Of a stretch of DNA of 64,000 nucleotides, positions 8,409-16,000 are shown one piece after another. Below the pieces are notes generated by a model. The model searched no databases. It saw only the letters and a list, made by a program, of their open reading frames with translations, and was not told the origin of the DNA. Position 1 is the first letter of the stretch, and every line of letters begins with the position of its first letter. The position numbers were made by a program, and so were the translations under genes. The DNA is from Candidatus Iainarchaeum sp. (GTDB lineage: Archaea; Iainarchaeota; Iainarchaeia; Iainarchaeales; DTGL01): NCBI GenBank assembly GCA_026413945.1, contig JAOAJX010000001.1:62001-126000 (forward strand), written 5' to 3'.

Positions 8409-9398
8409 TTATATTATTCTCTCAATTATTTCTTCTGGATCAAACCTTTTCAAGGCATCGTAGCTTTGACCTGTGCCAATAAAAATTATCGGCTTCTTAA
8501 GTTCGTGGAGTATGCTGAGCATCGTGCCGCCTTTTGGATCTGCATCGACTTTTGTCATTATGAAAGCATCTATACCAATTGCGTTATCAAATGACTTTGC
8601 CTGTTCAATAAGTGTCTTTCCGGCGAACGCTTCTCCAACAAAAATTTTAATATTTGGCTCAGTTACCCGGGTAATCTTTTTGAGTTCTTGTATAAGATTC
8701 ATGTTTGTTTCTTGACGACCAGCAGTGTCAATCATAACAATATCTATTGATTTTGCTTTTGCTGAATTTATGGCATCAAATGCAACCGCGGCTGGATCAG
8801 CTCCGTATTTGTGCTTTATAAGTGGCACACCTAGCTTCTTTGCGTGCTCTTCTAATTGCTCAATTGATGCCGCTCGGAATGTGTCTGCAGCAGCAAATAT
8901 TGTTGTAAGACCATTTTCACTGAAAAGCTTTGATAGTTTTGCCATTGTCGTGGTTTTCCCGGCGCCGTTTGGTCCTAAAAAAAGTATTTTGAATGGTTTT
9001 TGTGAGGACTTTGCTTTTTCGATAATGTCTATTTGATCAACATACATCAGTTCTTTCAGTGTATGCCTTATGGTTTCCTTGACAAAAGAATCCACGCTTT
9101 TCTTAGGGACGCTCTTGCTCAACAATCTATGTTTGATTTCCTCACAAAATTTTTTTGCAGTATCTTCGTGTACATCTGCCTCAAGCAAAGCTAGCTCTAA
9201 TTCACAAAGGGACTCTCTTAAGTCTGCTTCTCTAAGTCGAACCTCTTTTTCAAAAAGAGCCCTTACCTTTGTTATTGCTTTAAGCTCTGGAGTAAAATCG
9301 CGTTTGTCAGGAATTTCTTCCTTTTTTTCTTCTGGTGCTTTTTTTGTGACACCAGCAACAAAAGCTGAAAGCTTGTTTTTGAGTAAGTCAAACATCAT
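8409..9398 (-). CDS. ftsY: Signal recognition particle receptor FtsY
   Basis: 329-residue SRP-receptor GTPase. A short basic and acidic N-terminal region precedes the NG domain: GPNGAGKTTTMAKLS (G1), AADTFRAAS (G2), DTAGR (G3), TKVDADPKGG (G4 region) and FIGTGQSYDAL near the end. It docks SRP-bound ribosomes at the membrane. The start has two ATG codons in tandem (9398 and 9395). It sits between pfdA and srp54, a common archaeal arrangement. Confidence 0.97.
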   Translation of the reverse strand: MMFDLLKNKLSAFVAGVTKKAPEEKKEEIPDKRDFTPELKAITKVRALFEKEVRLREADLRESLCELELALLEADVHEDTAKKFCEEIKHRLLSKSVPKKSVDSFVKETIRHTLKELMYVDQIDIIEKAKSSQKPFKILFLGPNGAGKTTTMAKLSKLFSENGLTTIFAAADTFRAASIEQLEEHAKKLGVPLIKHKYGADPAAVAFDAINSAKAKSIDIVMIDTAGRQETNMNLIQELKKITRVTEPNIKIFVGEAFAGKTLIEQAKSFDNAIGIDAFIMTKVDADPKGGTMLSILHELKKPIIFIGTGQSYDALKRFDPEEIIERII

Positions 9399-9403
9399 GG
9401 CAC

Positions 9404-9889
9404 CTATGCTACGCCTGGCGTGCTTTCTTGAGCCATTTTTTTCTGCGCTTCCTTAATGATTTTTTCAAGTTGTGAGAGGGAAGTTATTGCTTGCATTTTT
9501 CTCTTTGATACTTCTTTGAGGTTTGTCTTTAGCTGTGATTTTCTGGCCTCCAGACGTTCAATTGCTTTTAAAGAAGGCATCTTTTCGAAATAGTTGTTTC
9601 CTATTTCTAGCTTTACTGATTCTGGTTCGGAAATTTTTGCATAGGCAAATACGCCCGCGCCCAGAGGCACTAAAATGCTTGTGTCTTTTTCAGAAGTTTT
9701 TATTTCTCTGATTGCATTCTGTGCTGCGTCAATTTCTGCAATAATATTATTTATAAAGCTTTCTTGTGATAGTGCTGCCTCAAGCAGTTGCTGGTTCTGT
9801 TGATACATTGCGAGCACTTGCTCAAATGATAACTTTATCTCTTTCTTTTGTGTTTGCTCTTCGCTACTTTTTTCCTTCTTTTTCACCAT
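9404..9889 (-). CDS. pfdA: Prefoldin subunit alpha
   Basis: 161 residues. N-terminal and C-terminal heptad-rich helices (SFEQVLAMYQQNQQLL and LEARKSQLKTNLKEVSKR) flank a beta-hairpin segment containing ILVPLGAGVFAYAKI, the signature of the prefoldin alpha class. It forms the alpha2-beta4 co-chaperone jellyfish with beta subunits. The start is the ATG at 9889, preceded by GGAGTGATTTT; the longer frame would overlap the L18Ae stop. Confidence 0.93.
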   Translation of the reverse strand: MVKKKEKSSEEQTQKKEIKLSFEQVLAMYQQNQQLLEAALSQESFINNIIAEIDAAQNAIREIKTSEKDTSILVPLGAGVFAYAKISEPESVKLEIGNNYFEKMPSLKAIERLEARKSQLKTNLKEVSKRKMQAITSLSQLEKIIKEAQKKMAQESTPGVA

Positions 9890-9893
9890 AAAA

Positions 9894-10091
9894 TCACTCC
9901 TTTCTATCTTCCACATGCTTTACTTTCTGCACTGATTCTATCTTAACGAAGCGCCTTGGTAAGCCATGTTCTGAGCCGAAAAGGCCAAAAAGTTTTTCTT
10001 TTGCAAAGTTTTCTGTTGGCGCATTCACAACCCTACAAAAAGACCTCCAATTGCCCTTGATCCTTATTTTGCCTTTAAACTCAAATTCCAT
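9894..10091 (-). CDS. rpl18a: Large ribosomal subunit protein L18Ae (LX)
   Basis: 65-residue protein with FEFKGKIRIKGNWRSFCRVV, FAKEKLFGLFGSEHGLPRR and a KIESVQKV tail, matching the short archaeal LX/L18Ae domain. Small RNA-binding protein of the 50S subunit. A GGTGATTGA Shine-Dalgarno precedes the ATG. It lies between aIF6 and prefoldin alpha, the conserved archaeal order. Confidence 0.93.
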   Translation of the reverse strand: MEFEFKGKIRIKGNWRSFCRVVNAPTENFAKEKLFGLFGSEHGLPRRFVKIESVQKVKHVEDRKE

Positions 10092-10100
10092 TCAATCACC

Positions 10101-10757
10101 CTACCCAAAAAAATCATGAATCCTTAAAATCTCATAAGTTGTTGTTCTATTTCCTAAAAGCATTGCCTTTGAGTTCATTACTGCACTGTTGCCAACAAAT
10201 TTGTCACCATAATTAAGAGTGCAGCCAATTCCATCGGTGCCAAAAGCCTTTTTTAGAACCTCAAGCTCTTTCTGCTTGACATTCGGGTTAACAATAAAGC
10301 CATTTTCACAAGCAATTGTGCATGATCCAACTATGTCAAGAGAAGCAATTTTTGTCTGGTAAAAATTAATCCCAAAAAAATATTCTATTGAAGACAATTG
10401 CTCTTTCGTTAGAATCATACTTGCAATGCCTCCTTTTTTACTAACCCTGATCAGATTTCCTATGGCGGTAGTTCCTTCGATTCTTTTTATTTCTAGGCCT
10501 AATGACTCTAATTGCTCAATCTCAGAATCGAGCGCAAGCTCTGAGACAACAAACTTTTTATCCATTCCTGAGCAAAGCACACCGAGCAAAGAACTGTCTG
10601 AAAGTTTTGTCTTTATAATTTCAACGTCAAAAATGTTCTTTAACTTTGCTTCCTCTTTGGGCAGTATTCCTGAAGGAACCAAAGCAACGGTATCTGTAAG
10701 TACAATGAAAACGCCTACAAAGGGGCTTGAATTAACTGTTCCTTTATCAATTTTCAT
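10101..10757 (-). CDS. eif6: Translation initiation factor 6 (aIF6)
   Basis: 218-residue pentein-fold protein of aIF6/eIF6 length. Recurrent pseudo-repeats are visible: SPFVGVFIVLTDTVALVP, GTTAIGNLIRVSKKGGI, and the ending NSAVMNSKAMLLGNRTT. aIF6 binds the 50S subunit and prevents premature joining with 30S. Its neighbours are L31e upstream and L18Ae downstream, the standard archaeal cluster. Confidence 0.95.
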   Translation of the reverse strand: MKIDKGTVNSSPFVGVFIVLTDTVALVPSGILPKEEAKLKNIFDVEIIKTKLSDSSLLGVLCSGMDKKFVVSELALDSEIEQLESLGLEIKRIEGTTAIGNLIRVSKKGGIASMILTKEQLSSIEYFFGINFYQTKIASLDIVGSCTIACENGFIVNPNVKQKELEVLKKAFGTDGIGCTLNYGDKFVGNSAVMNSKAMLLGNRTTTYEILRIHDFFG

Positions 10758-10777
10758 AAGAACCTATTAACCTGCAT

Positions 10778-11263
10778 TTATTTATCCTGCCTTCTTTTTA
10801 TTGCTGTTCTTTGCGCTGCCTTTTCTCGTTCTTTTTTATCCTCAAGCATCTTTTTCTCTTCTACTTGCTCAATCTTATCCTCTTTTTTTTGCTCTCTTTC
10901 TGATTTTTCTATTTTGGCCTCTTTTTCTTTAGCTTTTTCCTCTTTTGGCTCCTTCTTTTGCTCTTTTTTCTCTTCCTTCTTTTTCTCCTTTGGCTCTATC
11001 TTCTCACTCTGCAGGTATGCTCTTACCTTATTCTCCTCTGAAATGACTTGAAGCTCAAGCATGCGTGGTATTTTTTGCGGCCCTCTTGCAAAGATTGTTT
11101 CATTTATTTTCTGTGAGATGAAAACACTATCTTCAGAAACCTTGTGTTTCTTTGCTAAGTAACGCCTTAAGCGAAGAATTGCTCGCCTTGCTCTTTTCGT
11201 ACAAGGGTGATCAAATAACTCTTTGAGGGGAAAATTAATCTTTTCTGGTTTTGCTTCAGCCAT
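10778..11263 (-). CDS. rpl31e: Large ribosomal subunit protein L31e with long charged tail
   Basis: 161 residues. The L31e core is in about residues 8-95: FPLKELFDHP, KRARRAILRLRRYLAKKHKV, FISQKINETIFARGPQKIPR. The remaining 65 residues are almost entirely Lys and Glu, so the protein is nearly twice the usual L31e length. Similar charged tails occur on the S19e gene of the same operon. The tail probably lies on the ribosome surface; whether it has a role is unknown. Confidence 0.92.
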   Translation of the reverse strand: MAEAKPEKINFPLKELFDHPCTKRARRAILRLRRYLAKKHKVSEDSVFISQKINETIFARGPQKIPRMLELQVISEENKVRAYLQSEKIEPKEKKKEEKKEQKKEPKEEKAKEKEAKIEKSEREQKKEDKIEQVEEKKMLEDKKEREKAAQRTAIKRRQDK

Positions 11264-11264
11264 A

Positions 11265-11459
11265 TTATGCCTCCTTTTTTAATTTTCTATATTCTTTTCC
11301 AAATTCGCATGTTTTCCAGGACCTTTTCTGTTTTGAGCTAAATATTCTTTTGTTTGCTTTTTGAAATATCCATACGGGTGTGCTACCTATACCGGGGCGT
11401 ATGCTCCTCCTCTTACTTATAATAAAATCTTTGAATTTCTTTTCCTTGTTTGAAGACAT
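11265..11459 (-). CDS. rpl39e: Large ribosomal subunit protein L39e
   Basis: 64-residue basic protein. The C-terminal 40 residues match L39e (STPVWIFQKANKRIFSSKQKRSWK, shown in shorter pieces as TPVWIF and KQKRSWK). L39e lines the exit tunnel. The family is about 51 residues, so there is a short N-terminal extension. I chose the ATG at 11459, with AAGTGATTTT in front. It lies one base upstream of L31e and directly after the PDCD5-type gene. Confidence 0.88.
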   Translation of the reverse strand: MSSNKEKKFKDFIISKRRSIRPGIGSTPVWIFQKANKRIFSSKQKRSWKTCEFGKEYRKLKKEA

Positions 11460-11463
11460 AAAA

Positions 11464-11772
11464 TCACTTTCTAACAATTCTTGTCTCTCTTTTTTCAGAT
11501 AGTTTTATTAATAGCTTTTTAATGGATTCATCATCAACAGGCACTGAAATCCTGCCTGTTTTGGCAGCAGCAACAATTGATTGCACAACCTTATAATAAA
11601 GTTCTGGGTTCACGAGACGGACATTCTTAAGGCGTTGTCTTGCTTGTGTAGTTAGCAGCTGCCTTAAAACTAAATTTAGTTGCCTTTCTGCTTCTAGTTG
11701 TTGGGCAATTTCCTTTTGAGCCTTATAATATTTTTTTAGATCCTCATTTTGGTTGTTATCTGTGCCATTCAT
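11464..11772 (-). CDS. PDCD5-family DNA-binding protein
   Basis: 102 residues of the TFAR19/PDCD5 family. It has a basic and acidic helical N-terminus, then RQLLTTQARQRLKNVRLVNPEL and a three-helix core ending LIKLSEKRETRIVRK. Archaeal members bind DNA non-specifically; the precise cellular role is not settled. The start overlaps the end of rps19e by four bases, and L39e follows, a conserved archaeal gene order. Confidence 0.93.
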   Translation of the reverse strand: MNGTDNNQNEDLKKYYKAQKEIAQQLEAERQLNLVLRQLLTTQARQRLKNVRLVNPELYYKVVQSIVAAAKTGRISVPVDDESIKKLLIKLSEKRETRIVRK

Positions 11773-12413
11773 TCCGATACCTTGCCTTCGGCATACTTAT
11801 TTTCAGTCGGGGCCTTAGCAAGCTTCTCTTTTAGCTCTGAGATGACATCTGTACTTTTCTGCTTCTTTTCCGATAGTGGTTGTTTTTGTTCTTTGCCCTT
11901 TTCTTGCTTCTGAGCATCTTTCTTCTGTGTCGATTTTTCCTCAATTGCTTTTTTTGCACCAAGTTCTTTTTGCTGCAAAGCAACCTTTATCTTTTCTTCC
12001 CAGTTCTTTTTTGTTTTTGAAGCAATTTTTGAAAGGTATTGCTGACCTTTTGGCGTTAGAATGCGGCCTTTCTGCACCTTCTTAACAAAGCCAAGTGTTT
12101 CCAATTGCTGTAAACCATGCCTTATTATTTTTCCGCCAGCACGCATAAACTTATGCTTTCTCCTGCCTCTATTCTTCTTACTACCATAATACGTGCGCAG
12201 TGCACCAACACCAAGAGTGCCTTCTTTAAGTAGTCTGTAAAGCATTGAAGCCAATCTTTTGTAATACCAATCTCTTTGCATTGGAACTCTTTCTTTCGAG
12301 GGTGCTGTTTTTACGAAAGGAGCAAAATTTGGCTGCTCAACCCTTAGGTTATTCTTTAAATCATCCGCTACTGCCTCTATAAGTTCATTTGCAGGCACAT
12401 CAAATGGGTTCAT
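11769..12413 (-). CDS. rps19e: Small ribosomal subunit protein S19e with charged C-terminal extension
   Basis: 214 residues. The first 145 are S19e: VPANELIEAVADDLKNN, RDWYYKRLASMLYRLL, GVGALRTYYGSKKNRGRR and RHGLQQLETLGFVKK (winged-helix fold). About 65 Lys/Glu/Gln-rich residues follow. It is required for 30S maturation in homologs. It is the first gene of the superoperon. Its GTGATTTTATG start lies just after two predicted leader hairpins at 12422-12460. Confidence 0.93.
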   Translation of the reverse strand: MNPFDVPANELIEAVADDLKNNLRVEQPNFAPFVKTAPSKERVPMQRDWYYKRLASMLYRLLKEGTLGVGALRTYYGSKKNRGRRKHKFMRAGGKIIRHGLQQLETLGFVKKVQKGRILTPKGQQYLSKIASKTKKNWEEKIKVALQQKELGAKKAIEEKSTQKKDAQKQEKGKEQKQPLSEKKQKSTDVISELKEKLAKAPTENKYAEGKVSE

Positions 12414-12510
12414 AAAATCACGCTTCTTTCGAAGCCATTGCTCTACGCTTTAAGCGGAGCAAAAACAGGCCTCTTTTCTAAGTAAAATGCATGCAAATAT
12501 TTTTAACGCT
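12414..12510 (-). promoter_or_regulatory. Promoter and structured leader of the rps19e superoperon
   Basis: Reading on the minus strand, a TATA-like GTTAAAAATATTT lies near 12496-12508. The leader then contains two potential stem-loops: GCTC-CGCT/AGCG-GAGC with a TAA loop (12440-12460) and GCTTC/GAAGC with a 4-base loop (12422-12435). The second abuts the GCGTGATTTT ribosome binding site. The position suggests control of translation of the first ribosomal protein gene. This is inferred from pairing only. Confidence 0.45.
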
Positions 12511-13665
12511 TTACCTTTTTTCTTGCCTTACAAAAAACAAAAGCACAAATGAAATGAATGTTAGAGCCAATGAAATGCAGAATGGCGCCTCAATACCAAA
12601 AGAATCCCAAAGAAGGCCTGCAAAGGCAGATGCTGGCAAAGCACACAAACCAACAACCATTTGGAAAGTGCCCAAAGCGCTTGCCCTGTGCTGTTGTGGA
12701 GCCAGCTCAGAAACAAATGTTTTTTGCACTGGTTCGAGAGCGCCCTTATGAAGGCCGTAGAAGATAAAGGCAATCAAAATTGCCTCAATGCTTTTGAAAT
12801 AAATGAAGATAAAACACACGACGGCCCAAAAAACATACGAAACCATTATCAGTGGCTTCCGTCCTATTCTATCTGATAATTTACCTGCTGGCAATGAGAA
12901 TACTGATGCAATAAATGTGAATAGAAGGTAAAGAACTGGAACAAAGAAAATTTCAAAGCCAACGCTCTTAGAAAAAACTAATAAGAAAGAATAGCTAAAC
13001 GATCCAAATGCAAAGATGGCGCTCAAAAAGAGGAAAAGCTTAAAATTATTGGAAAGATCTTTAATCCTAAAGCCCTTGTAGATTCTTGTCTCTGCTTTTG
13101 TTTCCTTTATTATAAAGATAACAAGCAGTGCTGCCAAAAATGATGGTATTGATGCTAATATAAAAAGGTTCTTATAGCCAAGGATTGGGAAAAAAACCAA
13201 ACAAACTATAATGCCGAGAACAGCGCCAAGGTTATCCATTGTACGAAGCAATCCGAAATTTCTTCCACGATTTTCGTTGCTTGATACATCTGCAATCATT
13301 GCATCTCTCGGTGCACCTCTGATTTTGCCAGCCCTGTCAAGTATCCTAAATGGCACTAAGTGATGCCAAGCTGTTGAGAAGGCATAACCAACTCTTGAGA
13401 CAGCACCGAAAACATAGCCAGTCCAAATGAAAACCTTTCTGCGCCTTAGCTTGTCTGAAGCATATCCTGAAATTGCCTGTGAAATTGAAACCAAAGCTTC
13501 ACCTAAGCCATCTATAAAGCCCAAAATAGCCATATTTGCGCCCAAAACAGAGGTAACAAATATTGGCCATATTGGATAAATTATGTCAGAGCCAAGGTCG
13601 TTCAGAAAAGAAGCTAAGGCAAAGGTACGCACTGTTTTCTTTTCTTCTTTATTCAAAAGAGACAC
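12511..13665 (-). CDS. Major facilitator superfamily transporter
   Basis: About 384 residues with twelve hydrophobic segments. The MFS loop 2-3 signature is present (ISGYASDKLRRRKVFIWTG), followed by DRAGKIRGAPRDAMIADVS, typical of a prokaryotic MFS subgroup of unknown substrate, and a second SDRIGRKPLIM motif between helices 8 and 9. The frame extends back into the upstream tRNA, so the start must lie after 13684. I take GTG at 13665; TTG at 13656 is the alternative, with GGTG ahead of it. The substrate cannot be inferred. Confidence 0.82.
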   Translation of the reverse strand: MSLLNKEEKKTVRTFALASFLNDLGSDIIYPIWPIFVTSVLGANMAILGFIDGLGEALVSISQAISGYASDKLRRRKVFIWTGYVFGAVSRVGYAFSTAWHHLVPFRILDRAGKIRGAPRDAMIADVSSNENRGRNFGLLRTMDNLGAVLGIIVCLVFFPILGYKNLFILASIPSFLAALLVIFIIKETKAETRIYKGFRIKDLSNNFKLFLFLSAIFAFGSFSYSFLLVFSKSVGFEIFFVPVLYLLFTFIASVFSLPAGKLSDRIGRKPLIMVSYVFWAVVCFIFIYFKSIEAILIAFIFYGLHKGALEPVQKTFVSELAPQQHRASALGTFQMVVGLCALPASAFAGLLWDSFGIEAPFCISLALTFISFVLLFFVRQEKR

Positions 13666-13683
13666 CGTAAAAATGCGCCAATA

Positions 13684-13755
13684 TGCGGCTGCCGGGATTT
13701 GAACCCGGGCCACCAGCTTGGCAAGCTGGTATCCTAACCACTAGACAACAGCCGC
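13684..13755 (-). tRNA. tRNA-Gly (anticodon GCC)
   Basis: A 72-base cloverleaf on the minus strand. The acceptor GCGGCTG/CAGCCGC is identical to that of tRNA-Gly(CCC). The anticodon stem CCAGC/GCTGG encloses TTGCCAA, giving GCC. T arm CCCGGGTTCAAATCCCGG. Discriminator A, no CCA encoded. Confidence 0.96.
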
Positions 13756-13803
13756 ACAGTAATAAATTTTCATAGAATTGTTTTTATAATGTTTTTATAA
13801 GTT

Positions 13804-13876
13804 TGGGCCTGGGCAGAATTGAACTGCCGACCTCCACCTTGTAAGGGTGGCGTCATAACCACTAGACCACAGGCCC
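13804..13876 (-). tRNA. tRNA-Val (anticodon TAC)
   Basis: A 73-base cloverleaf on the minus strand. Acceptor GGGCCTG/CAGGCCC, anticodon stem CCACC/GGTGG with loop CTTACAA (anticodon TAC), T arm GGCAGTTCAATTCTGCC. Discriminator A. It lies 48 bases upstream of tRNA-Gly(GCC), probably one transcript. Confidence 0.95.
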
Positions 13877-13923
13877 TCAGAAAAAATATTGTAGGTGCAA
13901 TTTAAAATTTGTGCTGAGAAGTT

Positions 13924-14664
13924 TTATTTTTTTGGCTTTTTATCTGCTTTAAAGCCAATTGAAATGTGTGTTCCGTCGCAAAATGGTTTGTTGCTAGAAG
14001 CACCACATCTGCAAAGCGTAACCCTGTTTCTTTTCTCATAATAGAAGCCTTTTGACGACTTTATGGGAATGCCGCCTTTTACCCAAATGGGGCCCGAGCA
14101 TTTAGCTTGTGGATCTTCAACAAGAGCAATGCCTTTTTTGTGCTTTGGCTCAATCTTACCTCCGTTTTTTTCGAGAGCAACAAGACGCCCTGAAGGGCAA
14201 TTGCAAGCGGATTCTATTGCAATTTTTCTCATTTTTTTGTCAGAGGATTTTTTAATTAAGTTCCATATGCCATTAGCTCTATGGCAAAACCTTGCTGAAG
14301 CGCAAAGCTCAGGCCAGTCGAGTAAGTCAAGCTCTGGGCCGGAGTATTTTTTAGCTTTCTCTATATAAGATGCGTTATCAGCTGTTTCTGTGCCATCAAA
14401 GTTTATAAGTATGTGAGTGCCATCGCAGTACGGCTTATTTTTTGATCCACCGCACCTACACAAAGCATAGGTTTTTTTGCTTTTAAAGGCCTCTGCTTTC
14501 AACCATTTCTGTGGCTCATTATCCGAACCTATTGCAATGATTTCCTTGCGCAAAGGCACGCGGCCCGAGACAATGTAAGGCCCATTTTCGGTTATATTTA
14601 TTTCAGCGAAAGTTCTTCCCTTTTGCATATTGGCTTTTTTAATATTTTTATTGGAAGAATCCAA
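13924..14664 (-). CDS. Protein with two CDGSH iron-sulfur domains
   Basis: 246 residues. Two CDGSH-type 2Fe-2S motifs are seen: CRCGGSKNKPYCDGTH near residue 80 and CRCGASSNKPFCDGTH near residue 225, each with three Cys and one His ligand. Between them is a Cys-containing segment (ELCASARFCHRANG and ACNCPSGRLVALE) resembling the divergent 4Fe-4S domain found fused to CDGSH in prokaryotes. Likely role: redox or Fe-S handling; no partner is evident. The start is TTG with GGGTG upstream; ATG at 14628 is the alternative. Confidence 0.88.
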   Translation of the reverse strand: MDSSNKNIKKANMQKGRTFAEINITENGPYIVSGRVPLRKEIIAIGSDNEPQKWLKAEAFKSKKTYALCRCGGSKNKPYCDGTHILINFDGTETADNASYIEKAKKYSGPELDLLDWPELCASARFCHRANGIWNLIKKSSDKKMRKIAIESACNCPSGRLVALEKNGGKIEPKHKKGIALVEDPQAKCSGPIWVKGGIPIKSSKGFYYEKRNRVTLCRCGASSNKPFCDGTHISIGFKADKKPKK

Positions 14665-14699
14665 AAAAACACCCGTATTAATAATTCATATTAAACTAC

Positions 14700-14731
14700 A
14701 AAAAAGAAAAAAAGAGCGGGCAAAGCCCGCA
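14700..14731 (-). terminator. Hairpin terminator after the MopE-like gene
   Basis: The perfect stem GCGGGC/GCCCGC with a 3-base loop (14716-14730) is followed on the minus strand by TCTTTTTTTCTTTTT. It sits 33 bases beyond the stop codon of the secreted protein gene, as expected of a terminator. Confidence 0.7.
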
Positions 14732-14763
14732 TTTTTTAGTTAAGTTTTCGTTCTTCGTTTGCT

Positions 14764-15885
14764 CTAGTCTGGTGCCAGATAGTATAGGAAATCTTCTACT
14801 ACGCTCTTGCTGCAGCCAAACTTCCTGTGGCCTTCCATTTTGCCGTAAAGCGCTGGGTTATATTTTTGCAGGATGTCGAGTATTTGAGTGCAGCTGCAAC
14901 CGTTTGTCATGTCAAGTGTAAACGCTGACTGTGCTGCAAAGAAGTTCGTCTTGCCTTTCACTGTTTTTGAAGACAATGTAGTGAAGTAGTCATCCCATGA
15001 ATAAGCATCTGTCCACATGAGCCTGTTTACACCTAAGTAGCCTGCAGTCCCTATGTATTTGCCGTTAATCTTCCATGGGTCTTTTTGCGTTATCTCGCAA
15101 TACCAATTGCACGCATGCTTGTCAACAGCGCCATCGCAGTCGTTATCCAAAGTATCACAGATCTCTTCGGCCCCGGGGTTTACATTTGATTTTGTATCAT
15201 CACAGTCTGTGTTGTCTTCAACATAGCCTTCTGAACATTCACCACAGAAATCTTTAGAATTGTATGGATCTCCAAAGCCATCTTCATCATTGTCGGCATA
15301 GCATGTTACTAAAGGCAATTCTTCATAGCTTATCTCTGCCTTGTAAATCAATCCTGTTGGGTTTGTCTGTGGAGTGCTTCCGGCCATAGCGTAGTTTCTG
15401 ACAATAACCTGCAATTTGTTTTTGCCAGGTTGCAATCCGGTTAAGGGGTAATCCCAGACAGTATTCCATTCTTGGTCATCAGTGAAAGGCCCATCAATTT
15501 CACCATCGTGGCCAATTAGTGCTCCATTCAAGTAAGCTTCTTCTGCGTTATCTGAAGTAATGCTAAGTTTGCCGGACAGGTTGATTGCACAAACGGGGAG
15601 TTCAAACTCTCTTTCAAATAATCTCCAGCTGTCGTTTATTGGGTCTTCTGTGTTATAAGCGCTTGAAATCCAGCTTGCATTTGGTATCGTTGGCCAAGAA
15701 GAATGCACCCATGTTAAAACTGCTGCTTTTGAAGTTACCCAATCTGAAGAATCAATTCCAGCATAGTGATCTATTGGGCCATAAACATTTGTGCTTGTGT
15801 CGCTGACTATTGTCATTGTGCCTGCCATTGTAGTTGCTGCTAACAAAAGCCCCACAAAAAGAACCCCAAATAGTTTTGCTTTCAT
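14764..15885 (-). CDS. Secreted protein with MopE-type metal-binding motif
   Basis: 373 residues. A clear signal peptide (KLFGVLFVGLLLAATTMA) comes first. About 170 residues of beta-rich sequence follow (ITSDNAEEAYLNGALIGH, LQPGKNKLQVIVRNYAM), resembling galactose-binding-like folds. Then comes a Cys/Asp-rich MopE-type motif (CYADNDEDGFGDP, NTDCDDTKSNVNPGAEE, CDTLDNDCDGAVD) known to bind calcium or copper in related proteins. The C-terminal 110 residues are unassigned. A strong GGAGG ribosome binding site precedes the ATG. It is last in line after the peroxide-stress operon but separated from it by hairpins. Confidence 0.8.
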   Translation of the reverse strand: MKAKLFGVLFVGLLLAATTMAGTMTIVSDTSTNVYGPIDHYAGIDSSDWVTSKAAVLTWVHSSWPTIPNASWISSAYNTEDPINDSWRLFEREFELPVCAINLSGKLSITSDNAEEAYLNGALIGHDGEIDGPFTDDQEWNTVWDYPLTGLQPGKNKLQVIVRNYAMAGSTPQTNPTGLIYKAEISYEELPLVTCYADNDEDGFGDPYNSKDFCGECSEGYVEDNTDCDDTKSNVNPGAEEICDTLDNDCDGAVDKHACNWYCEITQKDPWKINGKYIGTAGYLGVNRLMWTDAYSWDDYFTTLSSKTVKGKTNFFAAQSAFTLDMTNGCSCTQILDILQKYNPALYGKMEGHRKFGCSKSVVEDFLYYLAPD

Positions 15886-15917
15886 CTTTATACCTCCTTC
15901 ATTTATACCTTTTAAAT

Positions 15918-15942
15918 TAAATTGGGCAACAAACCCAATTTA
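15918..15942 (-). promoter_or_regulatory. Nine-base-pair hairpin upstream of the MopE-like gene
   Basis: TAAATTGGG and CCCAATTTA pair perfectly across a 7-base loop. It lies between the peroxiredoxin stop and the MopE-like start. It may terminate the operon above or form part of the leader or operator of the gene below. No clear T run follows. Confidence 0.4.
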
Positions 15943-15946
15943 GCTT

Positions 15947-15964
15947 TAACCTATGATAAGGTTA
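15947..15964 (-). promoter_or_regulatory. Second inverted repeat upstream of the MopE-like gene
   Basis: TAACCT and AGGTTA are perfect inverted arms around ATGATA, directly next to the hairpin at 15918-15942. Two adjacent dyads in 47 bases suggest a regulatory or termination site. Confidence 0.35.
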
Positions 15965-16000
15965 ATATTCCCGATCTAATGCTTTTTTTGTTTCAGTTCC

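Noticed and set aside
13666-13713. MFS gene starting inside tRNA-Gly(GCC)
   Set aside because: The first residues are a reading of the tRNA T arm; the transporter starts after the tRNA 3' end.
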